Shown here: positions 46,144-54,318 of the stretch, in pieces
Layout: every line of letters begins with the position of its first letter
How positions within the stretch are numbered: the first letter of the stretch is position 1
Source of the DNA: Francisellaceae bacterium
GTDB lineage: Bacteria; Pseudomonadota; Gammaproteobacteria; UBA6186; Azoamicaceae
Assembly: GCA_018703155.1 (NCBI GenBank)
Contig: JABJGS010000056.1
Location: forward strand, 1-64,000
Reading direction: 5' to 3'
Length of the DNA: 64,000 nucleotides
Notes under the pieces: model-generated
What the model was told of the DNA's origin: nothing
Seen by the model: only the letters and a program-made list of their open reading frames with translations
Databases searched by the model: none
Translations under genes and position numbers: made by a program

Positions 46144-46500
46144 ATGAGAAGTATAGTCGCAATAGTTTCAATGTTGGGAGCTGGAACAGCTTTTGCAGAA
46201 GGTACTGGTGCACCTGCAGGTGGTGGGCCAACTAGCTCATTTGTGATGATTGGTTTCATGTTTATACTTATGTATCTATTCATGATCAGGCCACAGAACA
46301 AAAAAGCCAAAGAGCATCGTGAGTTAATGGGCAAACTAAAGGAAGGTGATGAGATTTTAACATCAAGTGGAATTATTGGACAAATTAAAAGAGTTAGCGA
46401 ACAATTTGTTGTGATAACTTTAGATGAAGGTTTTGACCTTAAGTTGCAAAAGAATGCAATTGCCGGAACAATGCCTAAAGGAACACTAAAATCTATATAA
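46144..46500 (+). CDS. yajC: Preprotein translocase subunit YajC
   Basis: A 118-residue membrane protein with a signal-like start, a single membrane helix (SSFVMIGFMFILMYLFMIRPQ) and a cytoplasmic part with the YajC pattern GDEILTSSGIIGQIKR. YajC joins SecDF and YidC in the holotranslocon. GAGTTTT precedes the ATG. Confidence 0.95.
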   Translation: MRSIVAIVSMLGAGTAFAEGTGAPAGGGPTSSFVMIGFMFILMYLFMIRPQNKKAKEHRELMGKLKEGDEILTSSGIIGQIKRVSEQFVVITLDEGFDLKLQKNAIAGTMPKGTLKSI

Positions 46501-46528
46501 TTTAATGTTGTATAAAAGGAATCTTTAA

Positions 46529-48391
46529 ATGCACAGTCATTTTCCAAAGTGGAAGTATGCAGTTTTGTTTGTTGTACTTGTGGTAAGTATTTTTTATGCA
46601 CTCCCTAATATGTATGGTGAAAATCCATCAGTGCAAATATCAGCTTTAAATGGTGGTACTGTATCAGGGGAAACCATCGATGAAATTAAAGATCATCTAC
46701 ATAAACAAGATTTAACTTACAAAAGTATTGCCCTAGAAGATGGCTCTGCGTTAATTAGATTTGACTCTGTTGATACACAACTAAGCGCGAAAGAACAAAT
46801 AAGTGCGCTTTTGAATAATAATTACAGTGTGGCTTTAAATCTTGCACCAGCAACCCCTAAAATTTTTTCCTACATTGGTGCAGAACCAATGAAGTTAGGT
46901 TTGGATTTAAGAGGAGGGGTGCGATTCTTAATGGAAGTTGATATCAATGGTTCTATTGATAGAAGAATTGAATCCTATTCCGGAGAGATTAGAACATCAT
47001 TAAGGCAAAACAAATTAAGTTATACGTCTGTGCATCGTGAGAAGGACTTAATAAATCTTAAGTTTAATTCCGAAGATGAGTTGGCAATAGCAAAGACTAA
47101 ATTAAAGTCAGTATACCCTGAACTTGAATTTAAGAAGCCACGTAAAGAAGATTTGTTGTTAATTGCCCAATTAAGCCAAACACTTATCACTGAAATTAGA
47201 AATTATACTATGGAGCAAACCACCTCAACATTGCGCAACCGAGTTAATGAACTTGGTGTTGCTGAAGCAATTGTACAAAGGCAGGGGCTAAATAGGGTAG
47301 TGGTAGAATTACCTGGAATTCAAGATACCGCTAGAGCCAAAGATATTTTAGGAAAAACGGCAACTCTTGATTTTGTCTTAAAAGACATGGAGAACGATCC
47401 CTATCAAGCGTTGAATGGTCGTGGTACACCACCTGGTTCTAAACTTCTTTACCATAAAGAGGGTTATCCTATTTTAGTAAAAAAGAAGATTATTTTAACC
47501 GGTGATTCTATTGTTGGCGCGAGTAGTGCGTTGGATAGTCAAGAGGGTAAACCTGTAGTACAAATTAAGTTAGGCGGTAAGGGACTTGGTGCTTTTAAAA
47601 GTACAACGAAACGCAATGTTAATAAGTTTATGGCCGTTATATATCGAGAAGTTAAATTTCAAGATAAAGTAATTGACGGGAAAATTATTAGTGAGCCCGT
47701 AACTACTGAAACTGTAATAAGTGATGCAAGAATTTTGCAACCATTAGGTGCAAATTTTAATATTACTGGATTAGGAATGCATGAGGCGAGGGAATTAGCG
47801 CTATTACTGCGCTCAGGTGCTTTGCCAGCTACAGTTTCAATAGTTGAAGAAAGAATTGTTGGTCCTAGTTTGGGACAGGAAAACATTGAGATGGGAATGA
47901 TCTCCTTAGCTGTGGGGTTAAGTCTAGTTTTAATATTTATGGCACTTTATTATAGTGTTTTTGGCTGGATTGCTAATATAGCGTTAGTATTTAATCTGGT
48001 ATTATTAGTAGCATTAATGTCCATAATCGGTGCAACGTTAACTTTACCAGGATTAGCTGGGATCGTTTTGACCTTGGGCATGGCCGTAGATGCTAATGTT
48101 TTGATTTTCGAGAGGATCCGAGAGGAGTTACGGATAGGAGTTACTCCTATTGCTAGTATTCATCGAGGGTTTGATCATGCATTTTCAACTATTATTGATG
48201 CTAATCTTACCACATTGATTGTTGGTGTAATATTATTTGCGGTTGGTACGGGGCCAGTTAAAGGCTTTGCTATTACTCTATCAATGGGTATTTTAACATC
48301 AATGTTTACTGCTATAACTGGAACTAGAGCAATGGTTGAATATATTTATGGTGGGAACAAAGAAGTGAAAAAATTGGCAGTGGGGATTTAA
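46529..48391 (+). CDS. secD: Protein translocase subunit SecD
   Basis: A 620-residue protein: an N-terminal membrane helix (residues 10-27), a large periplasmic P1 region with GLDLRGGVRFLMEVD and VELPGIQDTARAKDILG, and five C-terminal membrane helices containing the proton-path motifs (LGMAVDANVLIFERIREEL). SecD with SecF uses the proton gradient to pull proteins out on the periplasmic side. The length is typical. Confidence 0.97.
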   Translation: MHSHFPKWKYAVLFVVLVVSIFYALPNMYGENPSVQISALNGGTVSGETIDEIKDHLHKQDLTYKSIALEDGSALIRFDSVDTQLSAKEQISALLNNNYSVALNLAPATPKIFSYIGAEPMKLGLDLRGGVRFLMEVDINGSIDRRIESYSGEIRTSLRQNKLSYTSVHREKDLINLKFNSEDELAIAKTKLKSVYPELEFKKPRKEDLLLIAQLSQTLITEIRNYTMEQTTSTLRNRVNELGVAEAIVQRQGLNRVVVELPGIQDTARAKDILGKTATLDFVLKDMENDPYQALNGRGTPPGSKLLYHKEGYPILVKKKIILTGDSIVGASSALDSQEGKPVVQIKLGGKGLGAFKSTTKRNVNKFMAVIYREVKFQDKVIDGKIISEPVTTETVISDARILQPLGANFNITGLGMHEARELALLLRSGALPATVSIVEERIVGPSLGQENIEMGMISLAVGLSLVLIFMALYYSVFGWIANIALVFNLVLLVALMSIIGATLTLPGLAGIVLTLGMAVDANVLIFERIREELRIGVTPIASIHRGFDHAFSTIIDANLTTLIVGVILFAVGTGPVKGFAITLSMGILTSMFTAITGTRAMVEYIYGGNKEVKKLAVGI

Positions 48392-48394
48392 AAC

Positions 48395-49321
48395 ATGGAA
48401 TTATTTAAAGAGCAAAGCAATATTAATTTCATGGGGATGCGCAAGATAACGGGTTCAATATCTTTGTTATTATGTTTGATTTCAATTGCCATTATTGCAA
48501 TTAAAGGTATGGCTTTTGGTCTAGAGTTCACTGGTGGAACTCAGGTGGAGTTACGCTTTGAAAATCCTATTGAACTAAGTGTAGTAAGAGAAAAGTTAAA
48601 ACAACTGGGCTCAGATGTTCGTGTTCAACAATATGGGACAAAAAAAGATGTTTTAATTAGAACCTCAGATCCAATATGGTCAAGTGAAGAGTCAGTAACT
48701 AAGAATTTATCAGTTTTTGAGCACTCGGGTTATGGGGAAATTGATATTCGCAGGATTGAGTATGTTGGCTCAGAAGTTGGACATCAATTAGCAGAACAAG
48801 GTGGTTTAGCTGTTTTGATGGCGATCTTATCTACTATGGTATATATCGCATTACGATTTGAATATAGGTTTGCCATTAGTGCCGCTGTTGCTCTTATGCA
48901 CGACTCTATTATCGTGTTAGGAATATTTTCTTTATTTCAATTTGAATTTGATTTGGCCACACTAGCTTCAGTATTAGCAGTTTTAGGGTATTCATTAAAT
49001 GATACTATTGTTGTTTTTGACCGAGTTCGAGAAAATTTTCGAAGAGTTAGGAAAGATGATGCTGAGCAAATTATGAACAATTCTATTAATCAGACATTAT
49101 CTAGAACTATAATGACGTCATTTTTAACCCTATTAGTGGTTGTTGCGTTGTTAGTTTATGGAGGCGAGTCTCTCTTTGGGTTCTCGTTGGTACTATTTTT
49201 GGGAATAGTTATTGGTACTTATTCTTCAATATATGTTGCTGGTGCCTTTGCTCTACAACTGGGATTAAGCAGGCAAGATCTTTTACCTAAACCAACATCT
49301 GAGCTTGATAACTTGCCATAA
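48395..49321 (+). CDS. secF: Protein translocase subunit SecF
   Basis: A 308-residue partner of SecD. It has FGLEFTGGTQVELRF after the first membrane helix, then a periplasmic loop and five helices with the conserved SLNDTIVVFDRVRENFR. It starts three bases after secD. The C-terminus after the last helix is short (LPKPTSELDNLP). Confidence 0.97.
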   Translation: MELFKEQSNINFMGMRKITGSISLLLCLISIAIIAIKGMAFGLEFTGGTQVELRFENPIELSVVREKLKQLGSDVRVQQYGTKKDVLIRTSDPIWSSEESVTKNLSVFEHSGYGEIDIRRIEYVGSEVGHQLAEQGGLAVLMAILSTMVYIALRFEYRFAISAAVALMHDSIIVLGIFSLFQFEFDLATLASVLAVLGYSLNDTIVVFDRVRENFRRVRKDDAEQIMNNSINQTLSRTIMTSFLTLLVVVALLVYGGESLFGFSLVLFLGIVIGTYSSIYVAGAFALQLGLSRQDLLPKPTSELDNLP

Positions 49322-49406
49322 GTCAGATAATTCTTTTTCCGCCTAGAGTACTTGAGCATTATAGGGTAAAATGCCAGCTCCTTGGGCGGAATAAAATGAG
49401 ATAAAT

Positions 49407-50183
49407 ATGCATCCATATCTAAATATTGCTACAGGCGCTGCTAGAAAAGCTGGGCGAGACATAGCTAAGTCTATTGATAACCTTGATAGAGTTACAGTAA
49501 GCCAAAAGTCTTTAAATGATTTTGTAACCAACATTGATGAATATGCAGAAGAAATTATTGTTGAAGAGATATTATCAGCGTATCCAGATCATGGCATCAT
49601 TGGAGAAGAAACTGGTAAAAGTAATCCTGATGCTGATACCATTTGGATTATAGATCCAATTAGTGCAACCTTAAATTTTATTCATGGGTTTCCACATATT
49701 AGTATATCTATTGCCGTTGAACATCAAGGGCTTCTTACCCAAGGATTAATTTATGATCCTTTACGGCAAGAATTATTTATGGCATCAAAAGGTAATGGTG
49801 CGACTTTGAATGGTAAACGTATTCGCGTTAGTCCAAAAAAATATCTAGCAGAAACTATAGTTGGAACTGGACTTCCATCTTCAAGGGATAAAAATAAAAT
49901 AGATTCATATACTCAGCAATTTTCTAGAGTTGCATCTTCTTGCATAGATGTTCGTTGCTCTGGGTCTACAGCTCTTGATTTAGCCTATGTTGCTTGTGGT
50001 CGACTAGATGCTTTCTGGAAATCTGGACTTTCACCTTGGGATGTTGCAGCAGGAATTGTCATTGTTAGAGAAGCTGGTGGATATGTTAGTGATTTTAAAG
50101 GTGGTAATGATACTTTATTAATGAATGGTGACATAGTAGCTTCAACTCCAAAACTACACACAAAAATTTTGAACGAATTATAA
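49407..50183 (+). CDS. suhB: Inositol monophosphatase family protein SuhB with altered metal site
   Basis: A 258-residue inositol monophosphatase-fold protein, best matched to SuhB. Retained features are GEE (residues 66-68), CSGSTALDLAYVACGRLDAFW and SPWDVAAG with Asp212. The normally invariant WIVDPLDGTTNF motif instead reads WIIDPISATLNF: the second metal-ligand Asp is Ser86 and the Gly is Ala87. This should damage metal binding and catalysis. E. coli SuhB has a non-catalytic role in rRNA antitermination through NusA, which such a protein could keep (inference). It follows secF in a common order. Confidence 0.85.
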   Translation: MHPYLNIATGAARKAGRDIAKSIDNLDRVTVSQKSLNDFVTNIDEYAEEIIVEEILSAYPDHGIIGEETGKSNPDADTIWIIDPISATLNFIHGFPHISISIAVEHQGLLTQGLIYDPLRQELFMASKGNGATLNGKRIRVSPKKYLAETIVGTGLPSSRDKNKIDSYTQQFSRVASSCIDVRCSGSTALDLAYVACGRLDAFWKSGLSPWDVAAGIVIVREAGGYVSDFKGGNDTLLMNGDIVASTPKLHTKILNEL

Positions 50184-50200
50184 ACTAGGAGATGGTGTTA

Positions 50201-50956
50201 GTGAAAATTTTACAAGGTAATGCTTTGCGTATAGGCTTATGTTTTTTGCTGTTTTTTGGTGTTTATGGAGTTCAGGTTGCTGCTGCTAACACTGGATTAG
50301 TTGCTGTCCCAGAAAAAATAACTGATAAAATAATTAGTCAGCAACGAATAGTTCAAGATTTTGAGCAAGTGAGTATCTATGGTAAGGCAACTGTTTACTA
50401 TATGGCATCTAGGGATAATGAGTTTCGTTTAGAAATAGAAACTGCAAGTCATTTACTAAAGCACGTAGAGAGTAATGTTGATAGTGGTGAATTAACCATC
50501 AAAATCAAACATAATTCAGAGAAAAAAGAGGATATTATAATTTATATCCATGCTCCAACCTTAAGTAAGATCACTTTAAATGGTGATGTTTTTTTAAAAA
50601 CTCAAGAGGGGCGGTTGCGAGCAGATAATTTTGAAATTAAATCTGCAGGTAATTCGTTGGTATCAATGGAATTAGATGTTGATGATTTTCAGGCCCACAT
50701 TATTGGTTCTAGTAATTTTACTTTGCAAGGGCGTGCCAAAGAGCAAGCAATAACAGTTGAAGGGGATGGCGTTTTTAAAGGAGATAAGTTACTTGGGGAT
50801 GTTGCTGAAATCAATATTTATGGTAATGGTAACTGTAATGTAAATGTGAGTGACTCACTAGATGTATCTATTAAGGGGATGGGTGTTGTCTCCTATTTAG
50901 GGAGCCCAACAGTCGAAAGAGATATCGTAGGCTTTGGTCTTGTTAATGCACTATGA
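50201..50956 (+). CDS. Secreted GIN (DUF2807) domain protein
   Basis: From GTG 50201 the product has 251 residues. It starts with a signal peptide (Lys, then FLLFFGVYGVQVAAA). The remainder is a right-handed beta-helix-like head GIN domain: IVQDFEQVSIYGKATVYYM at the start and repeated short strands such as ITLNGDVFLKTQ, EIKSAGNSLVSME and INIYGNGNCNVNVS. The domain is widespread, of unknown function, and is thought to sit at the cell surface. GTG is chosen because AGGAG lies nine bases upstream; ATG 50192 touches that site. It overlaps trmJ by four bases. Confidence 0.75.
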   Translation: MKILQGNALRIGLCFLLFFGVYGVQVAAANTGLVAVPEKITDKIISQQRIVQDFEQVSIYGKATVYYMASRDNEFRLEIETASHLLKHVESNVDSGELTIKIKHNSEKKEDIIIYIHAPTLSKITLNGDVFLKTQEGRLRADNFEIKSAGNSLVSMELDVDDFQAHIIGSSNFTLQGRAKEQAITVEGDGVFKGDKLLGDVAEINIYGNGNCNVNVSDSLDVSIKGMGVVSYLGSPTVERDIVGFGLVNAL

Positions 50957-51693
50957 GCCTTTCTCAGATAAAATTTGTTTTAGTTGAGACATCGCACCCA
51001 GGTAATCTAGGTGCGGCTACTCGAGCAATTGCTAATATGGGGTTTACTCGACTAGCTTTAGTCTCTCCCAAAGCAAATAAGAATGATCCAATAGCAATTT
51101 CTAGGGCGGCAAATTCTGCTCATATCTTAGAACAGGCACAAATTTTTGATTCTCTAGATGCTGCCGTAGCAGATTGTAATCTTGTATTTGCTACAAGAGC
51201 TAGGGAAAACTCGATTAAATGGACTGAATATACACCAAGATTTGCTAGTGAAAAGGTATGGGAACATTTATCTTGTATAGATAACAAAGTTGCTATTGTT
51301 TTTGGTCCAGAGAAAACAGGGCTTTCCAATGCCATGTTGGAGCAGTGTTGCGGTCATATTATTATACCTACTAGTGACTATTCATCATTAAATTTAGCTC
51401 AGGCGATACAGATAATAGCATATGAGCTATTTTTAAAGTTAAGCACCAGTAGTATTGAGGATATACGATTTTCCCAAGATAAGGAGCAAAAAGCATTTGC
51501 TCAACAGATGCATGACCTATTCTTATCTTTTGAAGAGGTAATGATTACAACAAAATTTCTAGATCCTAACAAGCCAAAAAAGCTTATGCCAAAATTACGA
51601 AGTTTGTTTATGCGAGCTGATATGAGCGTGAATGAAGTACAGATGCTGCGAGGATTTTTAAGTGCTATAAAAGAATATGATAGGTTGAGGTAA
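50953..51693 (+). CDS. trmJ: tRNA (cytidine/uridine-2'-O)-methyltransferase TrmJ
   Basis: A 246-residue SpoU-family enzyme. The knot motifs are FVLVETSHPGNLGAATRAI (motif 1), VAIVFGPEKTGLSN (motif 2) and IIIPTSDYSSLNLAQAIQI (motif 3). It methylates the ribose at position 32 of several tRNAs. In E. coli trmJ precedes iscR; here the gene after it is an IscA homologue and the rest of the isc operon is missing from this place. ATGA overlaps the preceding stop. Confidence 0.94.
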   Translation: MSLSQIKFVLVETSHPGNLGAATRAIANMGFTRLALVSPKANKNDPIAISRAANSAHILEQAQIFDSLDAAVADCNLVFATRARENSIKWTEYTPRFASEKVWEHLSCIDNKVAIVFGPEKTGLSNAMLEQCCGHIIIPTSDYSSLNLAQAIQIIAYELFLKLSTSSIEDIRFSQDKEQKAFAQQMHDLFLSFEEVMITTKFLDPNKPKKLMPKLRSLFMRADMSVNEVQMLRGFLSAIKEYDRLR

Positions 51694-51699
51694 GTGGAT

Positions 51700-52041
51700 A
51701 TGAGCAATATAAATATTAGTGATTCGGCTAAGAATCATTTTAAAAAATCCCTGGCAGATGTACCAGATGCAATTGGGATCCGGTTAGGGTTAAAAAAAGC
51801 TGGGTGCTCAGGATATGCTTATTATATTGATCTAGCTAAAGATATAAAAGACAATGAAATAAAAATGGAAGTGAATGGAATAACTTTATATGTGGATGAG
51901 CAATATATTGACAATCATCTATCTGGAACAACCATTGATTATCAACAAGAAGGAGTGAACTCTTTTTTGAAATTTAAAAATCCAAATGTTGAAAATGAAT
52001 GTGGGTGTGGAGAGAGTGTTCATTTTAAAGAAAAAGAGTAA
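51700..52041 (+). CDS. iscA: IscA-type iron-sulfur assembly protein
   Basis: A 113-residue A-type carrier with the three conserved Cys: Cys36 (KAGCSGYAY) and Cys101/Cys103 (NECGCGESVHF). Such proteins carry iron or Fe-S clusters to target enzymes. It lies seven bases after trmJ; iscR, iscS, iscU, hscBA and fdx are absent here. The symbol is a best guess, as sufA or erpA have the same motifs. ATG at 51700 suits the GAGG upstream better than GTG 51694. Confidence 0.88.
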   Translation: MSNINISDSAKNHFKKSLADVPDAIGIRLGLKKAGCSGYAYYIDLAKDIKDNEIKMEVNGITLYVDEQYIDNHLSGTTIDYQQEGVNSFLKFKNPNVENECGCGESVHFKEKE

Positions 52042-52133
52042 GTATTAAAATAATAACTGTTCTAAGGAGGCAAGAATAGCCGATACACTCTAAACTTTAA
52101 AATATCAGAAGTGTTTTGTACAAGGATTTAGTC

Positions 52134-53150
52134 ATGGAACCAAAAATAACTATAAGGGAAGCAGCAGCACTATTAGAAACATCTCCCAGTGTGGTTCAAG
52201 CTTATTTAAATAATAATAATTTAGTGGCAAAGCGATCTGGAACAACTTCCTATTTCGGCCACGAAACAGCAAGAGAGCTATTTAATTTTCAAACCTCATC
52301 CAAGGCACTATCTTTTCAAATCGTTAAAGGCGGTACAGGTAAGACTACTATGGCTAGTGCTTTTGCAATTCGTGCTAGTTTGTATGGTCTGAAAATTTTA
52401 TGTATCGATATGGATCAACAGGGAAATTTGAGTCAGGTATTTGGGGTTAATGCTGATGAGCATCCAATTATGATCGATGTCCTAGTTGAAGATTATGATA
52501 TCAATGATGCTATTGTAAAGGTTGCTCCTGGAATTGATGTTATTGCTTCTCGGCTAGAAAATGCCATGCTCGATGAAGCTTTAAAAATGATATCGGCACC
52601 ATTACCAAGGGCATATGCAGACTATTTTGATAAACTTAAAGGGATATATGATTTAATAATTATTGATTGCCCACCAAATTTAGGTCAATCAGTTGCTGCT
52701 ATAACCTTAGCTGTTGATTCTGTGATCGCACCAGTATCAATGGAAGGTTTTGCGATTGCAGGCCTTGAAGCTACTTGTCTTTCTATTGACGAGCTGGAAA
52801 CTAAATATGAGCGTGATATAGATTTGAAAATTTTAGTAAATAAATATGATAAGCGTTCAAAGATTTGTAACACTTTGTACGAGAGTGTAATTCAAGATGC
52901 CATATATAAAAATTTTCTAGTGCAGTCATTTGTTAATAGTTCCCAAGACTTTCCTAATAGTATTCTTGAAGGGGAGAGTATATTTGATAAAATTCAAATA
53001 ACACAGGCAAAAAAAGATATTGATGATATTTGTCGTGAAATTCTTGATTTCAAACCGATACTTAAAGATAGAAAATATAAAAGTAAAAAGACTAAAAAAA
53101 GCCACGTAAAGAAAATCACAACAGATACTTCAGAAAATGTAAATGTTTGA
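52134..53150 (+). CDS. ParA-family ATPase with N-terminal HTH
   Basis: A 338-residue protein. The first ~45 residues look like a MerR-type helix-turn-helix (TIREAAALLETSPSVVQAYL). A ParA ATPase follows: deviant Walker A KGGTGKTT (from residue 65), CIDMDQQGNLSQVFG and LIIIDCPPNLG. The tail is Lys-rich. The layout recalls plasmid-type ParA proteins that bind their own promoter. No parB follows, so its partner is elsewhere or absent. ATG 52134 with AAGGA upstream is chosen over TTG 52116. Confidence 0.82.
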   Translation: MEPKITIREAAALLETSPSVVQAYLNNNNLVAKRSGTTSYFGHETARELFNFQTSSKALSFQIVKGGTGKTTMASAFAIRASLYGLKILCIDMDQQGNLSQVFGVNADEHPIMIDVLVEDYDINDAIVKVAPGIDVIASRLENAMLDEALKMISAPLPRAYADYFDKLKGIYDLIIIDCPPNLGQSVAAITLAVDSVIAPVSMEGFAIAGLEATCLSIDELETKYERDIDLKILVNKYDKRSKICNTLYESVIQDAIYKNFLVQSFVNSSQDFPNSILEGESIFDKIQITQAKKDIDDICREILDFKPILKDRKYKSKKTKKSHVKKITTDTSENVNV

Positions 53151-53285
53151 GTGTATATAACCTGATTGTGTACACTATGAAAAAGAATATTTCAGTAACT
53201 AAATTGCCTATAAATAATCTGTAATTCTTATATAATACCCCTAGATTAATAAAAAATATAAATAATAATAACTGGGGGATATACA

Positions 53286-53732
53286 ATGTTTTTTCTATTT
53301 GAACGCGCACTTGAAGGTCTTTCATATGTAACAGGTATTGGTTATCAGGCAGATGAACCAAAAGTTGTGCCTGCGGTAACTATTTAATTATTAGAACACA
53401 CTAAAAGAGCCACTCAATTATTACAAATTAATTTCAGGAAATTTCGTGAAGAAATGCGTCCTTTAGAGGATGCTGTTAAGAGAAAAACAGCAGCTATGCA
53501 TATCATGAATAATGGTGGCACTGATCATACGGCTCAGCAAAAAGAATTTATACGGAAGAATTATCGAACATTTATAGAAAAAAATAAAGATGAACGTGTT
53601 AAATGTAGAGCAAAATTTACAGCTATGAATGGAAAAATTCATGCTAAGTATTCAGATGTTCTTCCCTCATTAGATTTAGATATTGGTGCTGAAAAAATTA
53701 CACCAATATCTGTAGGAATGCGTTTAATGTGA
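53286..53732 (+). pseudogene. Gene split by an in-frame stop; possible ESCRT-III-like core
   Basis: A 33-codon frame with a ribosome-binding site (CTGGGGGAT) ends at TAA 53385-53387. The same frame continues without break to 53732. The part after the stop reads like protein: THKRATQLLQ-type helix (TKRATQLLQINFRKFREEMR), then a loop (NNGGTD) and a second helix (EFIRKNYRTFIEKNKDERVK), up to the ATG at 53454 and beyond. The unbroken product would have 148 residues. The two-helix hairpin with a G-D loop resembles the start of ESCRT-III, but weakly. Its leader resembles that of the next gene. The part from ATG 53454 (92 aa) might still be expressed. Confidence 0.55.
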
Positions 53733-53813
53733 TAACGATAGGTACAACAGTACTTCATCTAGAAGAGTATAAGAATAATTATAAATAATAATAATAATAC
53801 TAGAGGAATTGAT

Positions 53814-54236
53814 ATGTGGGAATATTTGAAAAGCTGGATTTGGGATGTGGCAGAAGAAACTGAAGAAATGGATGATACTGCGGATGATGTAATGGCCCAG
53901 GCTGCAACATTAATAAAAAAATTAGAAGCAGAGAATGCTGCAGCATTAGAAGATATAGCTGAGGAAATGAAAAAACATGATGCAGTATCCGTTGCTGTTA
54001 GTAGATCTTTAGTGCCTGAGGCAGATGATTTTGAATTAGAAGAAGAATTAGAGGCTCTTGTGGGAGGAGCTGGCAGAGGAGTAACTGCTACATTTGCTTA
54101 TGATCGTTATGTAGCTGTCGGTAGCTCACCTAAGAGTATTATAGAGGTAGATGAAGATGCTGTTTTAGAGGCAGAGCTAGAAGCATTAATGGAAAAAGAG
54201 AGCATGGGAACCATGGCAGTAAAGGTCATGCGATAA
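53814..54236 (+). CDS. Small acidic protein resembling ESCRT-III/Snf7 C-terminus
   Basis: A 140-residue acidic, helical protein. It starts with an aromatic amphipathic segment (MWEYLKSWIWD). The region ALEDIAEEMKKHDAVSVAVS (about 44-63) followed by DDFELEEELEAL (71-82) resembles the last helices of Snf7/CHMP proteins, whose tails end in DEDELxxELExL. A second such motif, DEDAVLEAELEALMEKE, lies at about 113-129. No similarity to bacterial PspA/Vipp1 is evident. This is motif-level resemblance only; short acidic Leu/Glu motifs can arise by composition. A strong terminator follows. AGAGGAATTGAT precedes the ATG. Confidence 0.6.
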   Translation: MWEYLKSWIWDVAEETEEMDDTADDVMAQAATLIKKLEAENAAALEDIAEEMKKHDAVSVAVSRSLVPEADDFELEEELEALVGGAGRGVTATFAYDRYVAVGSSPKSIIEVDEDAVLEAELEALMEKESMGTMAVKVMR

Positions 54237-54267
54237 TAATAACTTGCTGTAGTCCTATGATAGCTAG

Positions 54268-54298
54268 AGAGCGCAACTTAAATAATTGCGCTCTTTTT
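54268..54298 (+). terminator. Strong intrinsic terminator
   Basis: A nine-bp perfect stem (AGAGCGCAA/TTGCGCTCT) with a nine-base loop and run of Ts, 31 bases after the acidic gene and facing the convergent transporter gene. Confidence 0.85.
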
Positions 54299-54318
54299 AT
54301 TTAATTATTAAAAATATA

